Assembly: GCA_000328365.1 (NCBI GenBank)
Contig: KB306105.1
Span: 245,629 to 309,628 of the forward strand
Direction of reading: 5' to 3'
DNA: 64,000 nucleotides
From: Capitella teleta
Lineage: Eukaryota > Annelida > Polychaeta > Capitellidae
Within the stretch, counting starts at the first letter, position 1; every line of letters begins with the position of its first letter. The notes under the pieces are model-generated. The model saw only the letters and a program-made list of their open reading frames with translations, was not told the DNA's origin and made no database searches. Of the stretch, positions 50,609-60,200 are shown piece by piece. The position numbers were made by a program, and so were the translations under genes.

Positions 50609-52678
50609 GCATGAATAAACACAAATGCTACCAATAACTTATTGATATAATTACTGAGGACGGGAAGTGTGGTTTTTTTCAAAGCCTGTAATAAGCATGA
50701 AGTCAAATTCATTCGGGTTGTCCATTCTTGGTCAACATTTGGTCCTTTGAAATCTGATGTGATTGGGTTTAACATTTTTTTTCCATGAAGACTAGCTATT
50801 ACCAACATAAAATCGAATTCGTTGGCCGGTCTTTTCCTGGTTTTTTTCTGTGATTTTGGAATCTGCTGTGTTTACAAATTATATTGAACCTTCACAAGTG
50901 GAGAAGCAAAATACATAGTCATGTCACAGTTAGACAGTTAATGCAATTTTAAGAGCAATTAATTAAAAGTAAAATAGACCCCAAAGGGTTTGTTTGTTAT
51001 TATGAGATATTAACCAAATCCAGTTGGCGAAAGGTTGAAGCGGTGATGGTGCTCTGATCTCGATTGGATCTGAAATTCTTTTCTGGTCTAGATTATAATA
51101 CAATTTAAAGAATACGTGTAAAGTGTATGAATTATGGTTGGTCTTCAACTAATACTGACTAAAGGAAATACTATAATAAAAATTGGCAATCTGCAACAGT
51201 GTCCTAAACAATATTGATACTAGCTAATTGTATGAAAAATATTGTGCATAAAAAGAGAGTTTACACTATTTGCTTTTGGATTTTCCTTGAGAAGGAGTTA
51301 TGGGCATTGAATTCATCAGGACTTCCAAACTTCGTTCTTTTGGTAGCATCCGAATGGTTTGGGTGGAGCCGTAAAACCCCATCATGTCATGTCCTTTGGT
51401 AACGAACAAATATTCCTTGGTTTTTCTCTGACATTTTAATATATTTTATTTTATGAAATAGACTTCAAAGGCTTTGAGTCCAATTATAAATTGAAATATT
51501 ATATATATTATATTTAGCTTTACAATAATATATACTGCAAATGCAGTATCGGCCCAACTGAAGGTCACTTTCTGGCACAGGGTTGACTTCCCCATACCAC
51601 CACACGGAGCCACTATATTTGTATCAAAGGCGCATCTTCGATTTTGCTCAATCACTGCATTCAACTTGATTTGTGCAAGTCTAGTTGGCGAAAGTTGAAG
51701 CACCGATCCTGCTCCCGCCTCTTTTGGATCTGAAATTCAAATGGAAAATCAAACTAATTATACAACAAATTGAAAACTTGTAATGGTTGAAGTATATGTT
51801 ATATTTGTAACAAAAAAATCACCAAAAACTCTCTCTCGAATATTGGTATTCCTTGGCATGCTTTGGGCATAGATGAAGTTTTCTCTCAATCTCTTTTAAT
51901 TGGAGAAACAACAGCATCAAAAGAGTGCATGCATATAGAGCAACAATGGTCTCCACGCGAATCTCTGCTCCAAATAGCCACATATGTCCACTCCTGCTGA
52001 CATAGGCTGGCTTTAAATTGCCCCCTCTTCCTCTGATAAACATAGAAAATACCTTGCGAGTATAACGTTGTGAATAGTATGTATATCTACCTGTCCAATT
52101 TGCTGTTCAAGCAGTCTTTTTCATCTTCCATAATGGAACTACGTCTGGGTCCTTGCAATGGAGATATACGAAAACAAATATGCAAAAGAATTAGATATAC
52201 AAAATATCTGCCGTCTTGTTCCGCATGTGTATTGTCTGATGAATGTCACCTTCTGGCACAAGAAATTTACTTGAGACTGTCCTTTATTCCTTTGGATTAG
52301 GCTCAATCTTCTTCCCCTTCTCAGATTTGTCCATTTTCCATTTGGGTTGTCTCCTTGTGTTGAAAGGAGTCCTCTCATTTTGTGCTCTGAAAGCGCGAAT
52401 TCTGCTCCTCACTAAGTGTGCTTAGTGCTGATTACATGAAAACACAATTGTAACAATATTCAATCTTATTGTTTCTTGTGTTTCTGTTTTCAGGATTGGT
52501 CGGAGGCGCAGCGGCTGGATATCTCGCAGGACGGATGATGGGTGGCGGCATGCATTATGGAGGGGGCCCCTGGGGGTGGGGGGGAGGCATGGGCTGGGGG
52601 AGGGGCTCCTGGGGCTCCTTCAGTTGGTCAGGTTCATTCAGCGGAGGAAGTTTCGGCAGTTTTGGAAGCTTCGATTAG
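38878..52678 (+). CDS. PH-domain protein with PYP/PYQ-rich middle and glycine-rich tail
   Basis: Eight coding exons: 38878-38929, 39614-39729, 39941-40104, 40183-40210, 40320-40509, 40853-41167, 41682-41747 and 52494-52678 (stop TAG). They total 1116 bp, or 371 residues. Residues about 9-120 form a pleckstrin homology domain: [30 protein letters not shown], then [20 protein letters not shown] with the conserved C-terminal tryptophan. Residues about 121-288 are proline-rich, with many YPPQ, PYPQQP and GYPPAPPP repeats. The tail has a glycine-zipper-like [19 protein letters not shown] followed by W/G/S-rich sequence. PH domains bind phosphoinositides or proteins; PYP-rich tails often form flexible scaffolds (family knowledge). 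The combination is not one I can name. The start is chosen because the ATG follows an acceptor and begins the PH fold; a 5' UTR exon must lie upstream. Exon 7 has a competing acceptor at 41647 that would break the frame. Confidence 0.85.
42055..42098 (+). mobile_element. SINE (family 1) 3' end fragment
   Basis: Only the last 45 bp of the SINE (GGAGCCGTAAAACCCCATCA and CACTCACT tail) remain, directly abutting the 3' end of the older minus-strand LINE. Confidence 0.75.
42101..42823 (-). mobile_element. Older LINE, 3' part (split by a nested LINE)
   Basis: On the minus strand: [15 protein letters not shown], then the [11 protein letters not shown] catalytic box with both aspartates, the thumb region ([13 protein letters not shown]), and the C-terminal region with [17 protein letters not shown], then a 3' UTR. 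At least two frame breaks. It continues 5' at 44758. Confidence 0.85.
42824..44757 (+). mobile_element. 5'-truncated LINE (jockey/CR1-like) with a nearly open RT
   Basis: Open frame 42925-44649 (574 codons) covers most of reverse transcriptase: [54 protein letters not shown], and the C-terminal [10 protein letters not shown]. The catalytic box reads LFANDSKC instead of FADD, so the first aspartate of the pair is lost and this copy should be inactive. A frameshift near 42900 separates it from upstream codons ([20 protein letters not shown]). The 5' end is truncated at 42824; the 3' UTR ends with CAATAAAGCTTATT and a (TTA)n tail. It inserted into the older LINE, whose parts flank it on both sides. 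Confidence 0.9.
44758..47290 (-). mobile_element. Older LINE, 5' part: ORF1-like region, endonuclease, RT amino half
   Basis: Minus strand, in order: an ORF1-like segment with [18 protein letters not shown] (about 47100-47200), the start of an APE-type endonuclease ([18 protein letters not shown] near 46640, then VVAITETWL near 46540 and GGGVLLGI), the endonuclease end ([14 protein letters not shown], about 46030), a linker ([20 protein letters not shown], about 45740), then RT ([20 protein letters not shown], about 45130; [20 protein letters not shown], about 44820). Several frame breaks. Together with 42101-42823 this is a nearly full-length element of about 3.3 kb once the insertion is excluded. 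Confidence 0.8.
48999..49134 (-). pseudogene. NACHT P-loop exon fragment, copy 1
   Basis: Minus strand encodes [20 protein letters not shown] then [16 protein letters not shown] is a Walker A motif followed by the LCQK...WA pattern of NACHT NTPases (NLR family). It is an isolated exon-sized piece in an intron on the opposite strand. Confidence 0.65.
49643..49816 (+). mobile_element. SINE (family 1) insertion with target duplication
   Basis: 5'-truncated SINE body with (CACT)n tail. It is flanked by TGACATTGTAATATT (49628-49642) and TGACATTTTAATATA (49817-49831), a target-site duplication of about 14 bp; the insertion is absent from the other two copies of the surrounding duplicated unit. Confidence 0.85.
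49935..50071 (-). pseudogene. NACHT P-loop exon fragment, copy 2
   Basis: Same exon as copy 1 ([20 protein letters not shown] then QKVTFSWAD). A frame change just upstream separates it from its [12 protein letters not shown] lead. Confidence 0.6.
50170..50290 (-). pseudogene. NACHT Walker B exon fragment
   Basis: Minus strand reads [28 protein letters not shown] matches the NACHT Walker B pattern (hydrophobic run, D, then DE). A stop follows shortly after. Lying downstream (on the minus strand) of P-loop copy 3, it has the order expected of one NACHT gene. Confidence 0.55.
51550..51729 (-). pseudogene. NACHT P-loop exon, copy 3 (most complete)
   Basis: Begins after an acceptor (TTTCAG, exon start 51729) and reads [20 protein letters not shown], then [11 protein letters not shown], then the Walker A block [18 protein letters not shown] without a stop. 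A second copy of its first 50 bp lies at about 51001-51070. No complete NACHT, DEATH/CARD or LRR region was found nearby, so the gene is judged broken; a frame at 52139-52378 containing NFLCQKVTF may be another scrap. Confidence 0.6.
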
Positions 52679-54254
52679 GCAGAAATCTCGCTTTATGTTA
52701 ACAACTCAAGGATCATTTTGTGATAAGCATTTTTTTTTCATTCCCATGGATTTAAATTTTATATTTATTGGGAAACTCAAGATAAATCTTGATCAGAAAC
52801 CTAGTGGCATTTCCCCTTGCTTATTATTTCCTTCTCCTTGGGGCTCCGTTTAATAATGCAATGTACTTTTAAAGCTTGATAAGAGGCCTCTGTAACTGTG
52901 GTATGTGGCAATAATCTTAAGTTTACCTGTAACCAATACTTGCCGGTTGATAAATGAGATGTGTTATGAGAAACTAAGACTTTTCTGAAGCATTTGACCT
53001 ATTGTGTGTTGCATATTTTTATTATTTTCTTTTCTTTGTCTCCCTCTGACTTCTATTGTTTACTCATGCATTGATTAATTGTTTAGCAATCTCCCCTTTT
53101 TATGCATCTACATACGATTTTAGATAAAATCTGTTCTAGTTTACTGTTGTTTTTTAGCAAGATTCAGCCATCTTTGACTTTTGAATGACAACAACAAAAT
53201 TATCCTGCACACCTCGATCATGTAGTGTGTTTTCTCACAATATCAACGCTTTGTTCCATTAACATTATTTTATCAAATAAATACATCCCATATGACTGTA
53301 TATTATGGTCTTGCTATCTTCATGGTATGTTCGCAATAGATGTACAGATAATATTTTAGGTCTGACTTGTTTATCTGCTGTTAATTGTGTTATGTAACTT
53401 GTGCATTACGTCGTCATGCAACTCATCCTGTTTTTATCATTGATTGAATTTTTTTCAATGTTTATCACACACTTCACATTTCTCAATTTCTGCTTCAAAT
53501 AAATGCTCAAAATAATTGTTCTGTTTTTTAATCATTTTTATTGATCTCTTTATTCAACTTGAGAACATAATTGCGTAACTTATTAGGATTAAATTCTATA
53601 AATAAGATTAAAAATGAATCTCAAGATTTCTCAACATGTAAATATTTATTATGCGGCTGATAATTTCAGGCATCAGATAATATATATTATTAATATATTA
53701 ATAATATGTAATATATTCACAATTGCTTGGGTGTCGATTGCTCAAGAATAAAAATATTAGCAAAACAATAATTCTCAAATAGATTGGAAGAAAAAATACA
53801 ATGTTGAAAATTACGAATTTAAAAGAAATTACATGAATCTTAAGTTAGAAATAAATAGCTAATTAATTAATTAATTAAGAAATTGCATGAATCTGTTAAT
53901 GATAGAAATAAATAGCTAAGACTAAGTTTTGAACCGGGAAAAATGGAAATGCAGAGAGAGAATAATCATCAGGAAATTAAGATATAACAGGACAGCATCA
54001 CAGAATAATGTGAAAAGTAACGTATTTAAATGCCCGTAGCATCTGATAACAACCTATTCACACCAACCAAAAATTAGAATTAAGGAAATTAAGGCAATAT
54101 TAATGTTATCTTTACAGTATAATTATTTAAACACCTTAGCTTCCTTAGAATCAAGCTAATAATACTAGATTTTCAAGGGCCGGGTGAGCTGAGCGAGTAC
54201 TCATTGGTTAATTAATACATTAGTTAATAGGATTTTCATGCTCATGAAATGACT
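52679..54254. other. Convergent 3' ends of the PH and EB/LDLa genes
   Basis: AT-rich 3' UTR-like DNA. Plus-strand poly-A signals at 53276 and 53498; a minus-strand AATAAA at 53645-53650 could end the receptor transcript. The two genes are tail to tail. Confidence 0.5.
53498..53503 (+). terminator. Polyadenylation signal of the PH gene
   Basis: AATAAA 820 bp after the stop; an earlier AATAAA lies at 53276-53281. Either could be used. Confidence 0.5.
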
Positions 54255-57200
54255 TTAACTGTCCACTTCTGTGATTGTGTTGGAGAATCTGACGACTTTG
54301 TCGTTCCCTTCTGGGAGAATTTCTTCACCTGGAAGTATATGCAAATTATGGTAGATTAAGGCAAAATTATCAAAATTTATGCAACTGTTTTAGATGAGGC
54401 ATCACCTCAGAACAACTTAACTGGGCTATTGACTTACAAATAAGTTACAACATCCAAACAAAATTAAGATAATGTAAATTTAAGTTATTGTTAGTTCGAT
54501 GGCTGTGGAAGATATTTTTAATCATTTAAAAGGGATTTACACTAACCTGTGTTAACTACAAAAGTTTACTAGTACTTGTATTAGTATATATCAGACTACA
54601 GACTTGTTCGGTCTATTTGTTAGGAGATTTTCAATTCCATTGACAACTCTTAAAATACTCTTTCGAAAGAAATACTCTGTAAAAAGAAATAAAATCGAAG
54701 ATAGCTGAACTCGGAAGAGCAAAAAAATGCGTAGCACAGAATTTACACATGTAATTCACGACTGATCTACTCTGCTTACGGTTCGTATTCTTCCAACGAA
54801 GTATTGTTCTCTGAGCTGTTGAAGCGGAGAAAAGGTCAAAGTTCATGCATTACACAATACTATACAGCAGATGTACATGTCAATAATAATCAGAGGACAT
54901 GGTAATTATTCAATTATTGTATAAACAATATCGTTCGTAGAAGATCGTGCAAAATAATATATAACAAATGCGACGTGCGAAGCAGATGACAACGAATACA
55001 TTTAAAATGTGTTCAGTGCCATTCTGCCCAAAATTGAAACAGCATATAATTATAGTTTGAGAAGAAAAAAATATGAACAAAGCGAGGGATGCCTTACATG
55101 CGATGTCGTCGGGTGCTTTGGTGGATTTCGATTGGTACATGACGGGACCCTTCGTCAACGGATCCAAGATCCAGACCCAGTCTCCTCCTGTTATATAACA
55201 AATCAGTGACGTCATGCATAGTTAATTCATGCTCTGTGAACTCATGCTTTGGTGTGGCGTGATTAATACTATATGGAATATAATACTATGCGGATAAGCC
55301 AAGATGTGATCAGCATACTGCTGATTACTGCATAGCAGTCATTTTGAGTCCAATGTACGTACCGGGTGGAAACAAAATGGCAACACTCAGTTCACAGGAA
55401 TTCAAGAAGCTGAGTTCATTATTTATATGACATAAGATTTTATTCTTTATTATAGAATACAAATTGGAATTTAACAACTGCACGTACTCAATTTACGGTT
55501 CTATTCAAACATCGATTTCAGTAAGTCGAGTATCAACTTTTATCTCCGGTTTCCGAAGACCAGAAGAGCAGATAGAAGCTGAGAAAATAAGCAAGAAATA
55601 ATGCAAGATAAAGAAAAAAAAAAGATGAAACAAAGTACTTACAAAGGTAAGAACGAAAGACAGCTATGTCCTCATCGAGAACTGAATACAAGGATATTTG
55701 AGGTCATGAGATTTGAAATATAGAGGTTTCAATCACTCTGAAGTCTATAGTGAAGAGTGGATGAATATGAATTAATTATTCCAGGCAGGTTCAAGTAAAA
55801 AGACTCAAGTGGAAAATATGAGTAAATAACAGATTATAGGCGTCACGAAAGAGAGCTGATGCAGAGCCAAGTACACTGACCTAATACATCTTCAGGCTCT
55901 CTTAGCTCAGTTGAGTTGTAATAGGCGTGGACATTGGACGTTGGTCGCACTGACCACTCCGCCCAGGAGCCTCTGGCGTGCGATGAGTATGCTGTGTTGG
56001 GTGACACCACTCTTGGCTTGGATGTACTGCAAATGCATCTCAACTGAAATTCCCAATGATTAAAATTCGATGTTCACCGTTTGTCGTAGTCCTCGACGAT
56101 TCTGACTCCGGGCTTTGTTCTTGAAGAACCACACCTGTAAATAATTAATCAATCATCAATCAATTTACCAATCATACTTACGGGGCAAGAGTGTTTTTCA
56201 CGCAACAGAATTTCCACACAATGAAGGCGACGATGGCTGCTAGAATCATTGCTATAACGACCGCAATGACAGCCACTGAAAGAGGGGAGTGACGTCATCA
56301 TTACGTCATGGGCTTATAAACTTTAAAGGGACTCACAAATCCATGGTTCGCACTCCAACAGACCACCAGTGCACCTGTAAAGCAGATCACGCGTCACTAT
56401 TTCAGTTGCTGTTCAATTTAGTCAACATATCTATTTAATGGCAACACTACTGTCCTGCATACTATCATAAACAATGGAATACAGAACCTGACAAAGATGA
56501 CACCATCTAGGATTGCAAGTTAACATCTTATCATAATTTCTAACATTCAAACCACCATCATCATCCTCCGAAAAGTATCGCCAATTAATCCGATGTACCT
56601 ACACATCACTCCTCGAATTCCTTATCCCCACAAACCGAATTCCCTCGCTATCAGAACAGTATGGCTCATGACGCACCCTAGGCCCTATGCTTAAAGAGGA
56701 CCTCTGTTCATTTTGGAACCTTTTTAGATCGGTTCTGTGGGCTTTATTGGGTGACGAGAAACCATTTTCGAAAAAAATTGCCAACTGTGAATGATATTCA
56801 AGACAAATTAAAATACGAATTTCCTGCTCAAGCAGAATAGCTTGAAACGAGATGAGTGCGAGATTTCTTTTATTAGAAATGCTGAAAGATCAACTCACTC
56901 GACGGCTCCCATTGTTAACAATAGGAGAAATACTTTTATGCCGTCACGACGGTATGAAATCGAACGCGAGAAGAAAGCGAGATTTTAAATCTCTCAAATT
57001 CAATGTATCTAGGAATTAGTCCACAGCAAGCGTATTGTCTAAAAATATGTCAGTCAAAAGACGTATTTGTCTTTTGGAGTGAATCCTCTATCATCCGTTA
57101 ATGGTTCAAAACAACCAGAGGTCCTCTTTAAGTGACCTATATGCAGTCCGTATTCAGAACACAAATTAAACCCTGATCCCGAAGGGATTTTATCATTGAA

Positions 57201-60200
57201 TATAAACTATTAATTAGAACACAGGCAGCCACGATATTGATAAACATCAGAGCGTCGGCTCCATATACATCAGAATGTTGGATGAGACACCTATTGTAGC
57301 TCTTGTTTCTCAAACCGAAAATCCCGAAATCCGAACAAAAGCTTGTAAAACCAAGGCTGTTCAGGTTGCGAGGTCTGACTTATGCATGTACATTTATGCA
57401 TACTAGTACCAGCATTATCAGATCTCTAATAAATGGTGAAGAAAAATCATACATACTCTTTTTTGGTGACAGCTTGAGCTGTGAAATAAACAAAGAATAA
57501 CATGAAATAATGATTAGCATCGAAAAATATAATTCCAAAGCAAGCAGACCCATTTGCGTAAGAATAGCGCACTTATCGTGTCAACAATGTTTGTATCTAG
57601 TCTGTATTTGATTAATTTTATTATCCGTGCGTCAGCAATATTTATTGAGAAGGAAGAAAACACTTCACGAGATCTTGATTTTTGAGGGGAAAAATAGTTT
57701 GAGATGTGAGCTGTTAGTTATAAAGAAGGAAAGTGTATTAATAGCATGCGATCATTGGGCCAAGGGTATTAAAGCACGAAGAACGTCCACGATTCACGTC
57801 CAATGGCAGGCATGAAACCACTATATGGCGACCATTCATTCTTCATAATGGGTGCATCTCAACTTCTGATTTGGTGACTTCCATAACTTCAAAGGCAGCA
57901 TGCATTTTTTGAAGCATCTCCGATAATTAGAGACACACAACATGTCTTATTAATTGCGCTGACTAACAATAATCTGTGATATTATGTCACAGGGAATATG
58001 TAGGACTATACATGAAGTGTTCCACTTCTTTGAAATTTGTCAATTTTTTTTCAATGCAAGGCCAATGATCGGCTCATATGATTTACATGTAATACAAATT
58101 AATGTGACCATGTCTTAACTGCTTTATTCATTTCACTTTGCAGTTTTTAGACCTATACAATGCAACCAAGCTCTCTATTTATTGGTTACCTTCTCTTTTT
58201 TTATGCAGCCGTCTTCCTTATTCAAATTTTAATCACTGCTGCAAGTCATTCGAGTTGTGCAAGAGCAGTCTTTGCGTGGCACAATCCACAAACCATGCAT
58301 GTTATTAATCATCCATGCTCCCATGCAACACCTGCATGCAATGAAGCTACCTGGAGTGGTCCCCTCTGAGTGGCACCCATCGTCCTGCCTTTGACATATA
58401 CCAGTCACACACGCACTGTCAGGATCCGCTGCCAAACATTGTTCATCGGCCAGACACGACTGCCCAATAACCGTCCCTTGACATATCATACCATCCATTG
58501 TGAATCCAGGTCGACATGAACATTTTCCTTGATTGCAAACGGTGTAGGATGCGACATCTGTACACTGTCTATTGCGCGTACACGCGAAATCAGTCACCGC
58601 CATTGGTATGCAGTCGCTGTTGATGGTGTTAGCATTGTAGTTCTTTGTACATTCGCAGACTCCATCCATGCAGACTGTATTCGGGATCGCACTCTGACAG
58701 AACGCGTCGTCCAGGCACGCAGTGTGTCCTATGCTCATCCGACTACATTCAGTGTTATTGCTCACCTTGTAGAAGCCATATTGGCATCGACAGAAATCCC
58801 GACGACACTCGCTATGTTGCACTAACTGCAAACAATCAATGTGAGTGAGGCATTTCAGTTGTTCAATCTTTGTCTTCCGGCAAGAGTTTCCATCTCGCGA
58901 GAAACCCGGTACACAGGTACACAGATCATTGGTGCATTCACTGTACTGTGTGTGCACTGTGCATTCTGTGTCGGTGTTGCACACATCTCCTATCTGGAGC
59001 ACGTTACAGATAAGGAAATCGTTGTCAGGTCTGTAGCCTGTCTGGCATTGGCATGTCCCATTAGAACAATTACTGTGCAAGACGGCACAATCTGAGTTCA
59101 TAAGACAGCCTTCGTCGTTGATTAATCTCGGAATGCATTCACTGTTTTCCAGGTGAGACTTATATCCAGGGGCGCATTGACAGTGGCCACTCTCAGAGCA
59201 GGTAGCATCAGGCACAGCTCTGCAATCTCTCTCGTTGAAACAACCAGAGTCCCCAATTTTGCGAGGCAAGCATGATGACAAGTTGTGAATAAAACCTGTT
59301 TGGCATGAACAGGCACCGTCAACACAGGCGCTGTTGGGTATGGCTGCAATGCACCAGTTGTTAGAGGTACAGTTATCCCCGAGAGAGAGGACAATGCACT
59401 CAGTCTGGTTGGCTGAGGCTTGGTAGCCAGGGAGGCAAGAACAGAAATTCTCATGGCAGAAAGAGTTTGAAATGTACATAGAGCAATGGGAAGAAGCAGA
59501 ACAAGGTTCAGAACCTATCAAAGCTGAAAACAAGAGAGATATCTACAGGAAGCTATGCACACATTTCGCAAACTCACGATCATAGCATCCCTGGTTGGCG
59601 TCTTGAACGTATCCCGGCATGCACTCACAAGTTCCATTGGAACCGCACACTGCTCCAGAGACAGCTGCACATTCAGAACTCTCGCTGCAACTGTCTCCAA
59701 TCTGTCGCTTTCGACATTGAGAGGCGCTCGTCGTTTCGTATCCTTCCAGGCAGACGCACTTCCCCCCTTGGCACGTACTTCCTGTCATCGCGTATGCGCA
59801 GTCATCTGGTACAGAACAAGGATCGTCCAGGGACCGCTTAATGCACTGCGTTTTGTCTTCGGAAGTCAGGTATCCCACCCGACAGCGACATCGGCCGTTG
59901 GCGCACTCGCTGCTTGGAATCTTCGCCGTGCATTCCGTGTCCGAGCTGCAGCTGCCTTCGCCGATCTCCAGCGGCCGGCACTCCGCCCCACCGTTCGCCG
60001 AGTAATAACCGAACTTGCACTTGCATGCGCCATCAGCCGCGCAATAACTGTTGGTCACGGCAGAACTACACTCTTCGTCAATTCCACACGCAGACCCAAC
60101 CTGCCTCATGGTGCAGATATCTCCATTAGCACTCGGATTGTATCCATCCAGGCACTCACAGGCGCCGTCAGCTGAGCACTGGCTATTTGTGATCACAACC

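Larger units (their letters stand above)
48312..51690. repeat. Local tandem and interspersed duplication, about 0.8-kb unit
   Basis: The block starting AATGCTACCAATAACTTATT occurs at about 48416, 49227 and 50627, and the block from the AAAACATATTGTGCATAAAA segment to the NACHT P-loop exon occurs at about 48680-49131, 49486-50071 and 51230-51690. Copies 1 and 2 are directly tandem (period about 810 bp); copy 3 is split by about 365 bp of other sequence. CA and A-rich tracts lie at 48349-48393 and 50549-50600. Confidence 0.85.
41748..52493 (+). other. 10.7-kb intron of the PH gene, loaded with repeats
   Basis: Bounded by donor GTGAGTAC (41748) and acceptor TGTTTCTGTTTTCAG (ending 52493), both phase 1. 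It contains SINE pieces, an old minus-strand LINE interrupted by a plus-strand LINE (42.1-47.3 kb), and the NACHT-gene remnant with local tandem duplication (48.3-51.7 kb). At 47300-48310 nothing is recognised. Confidence 0.8.
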
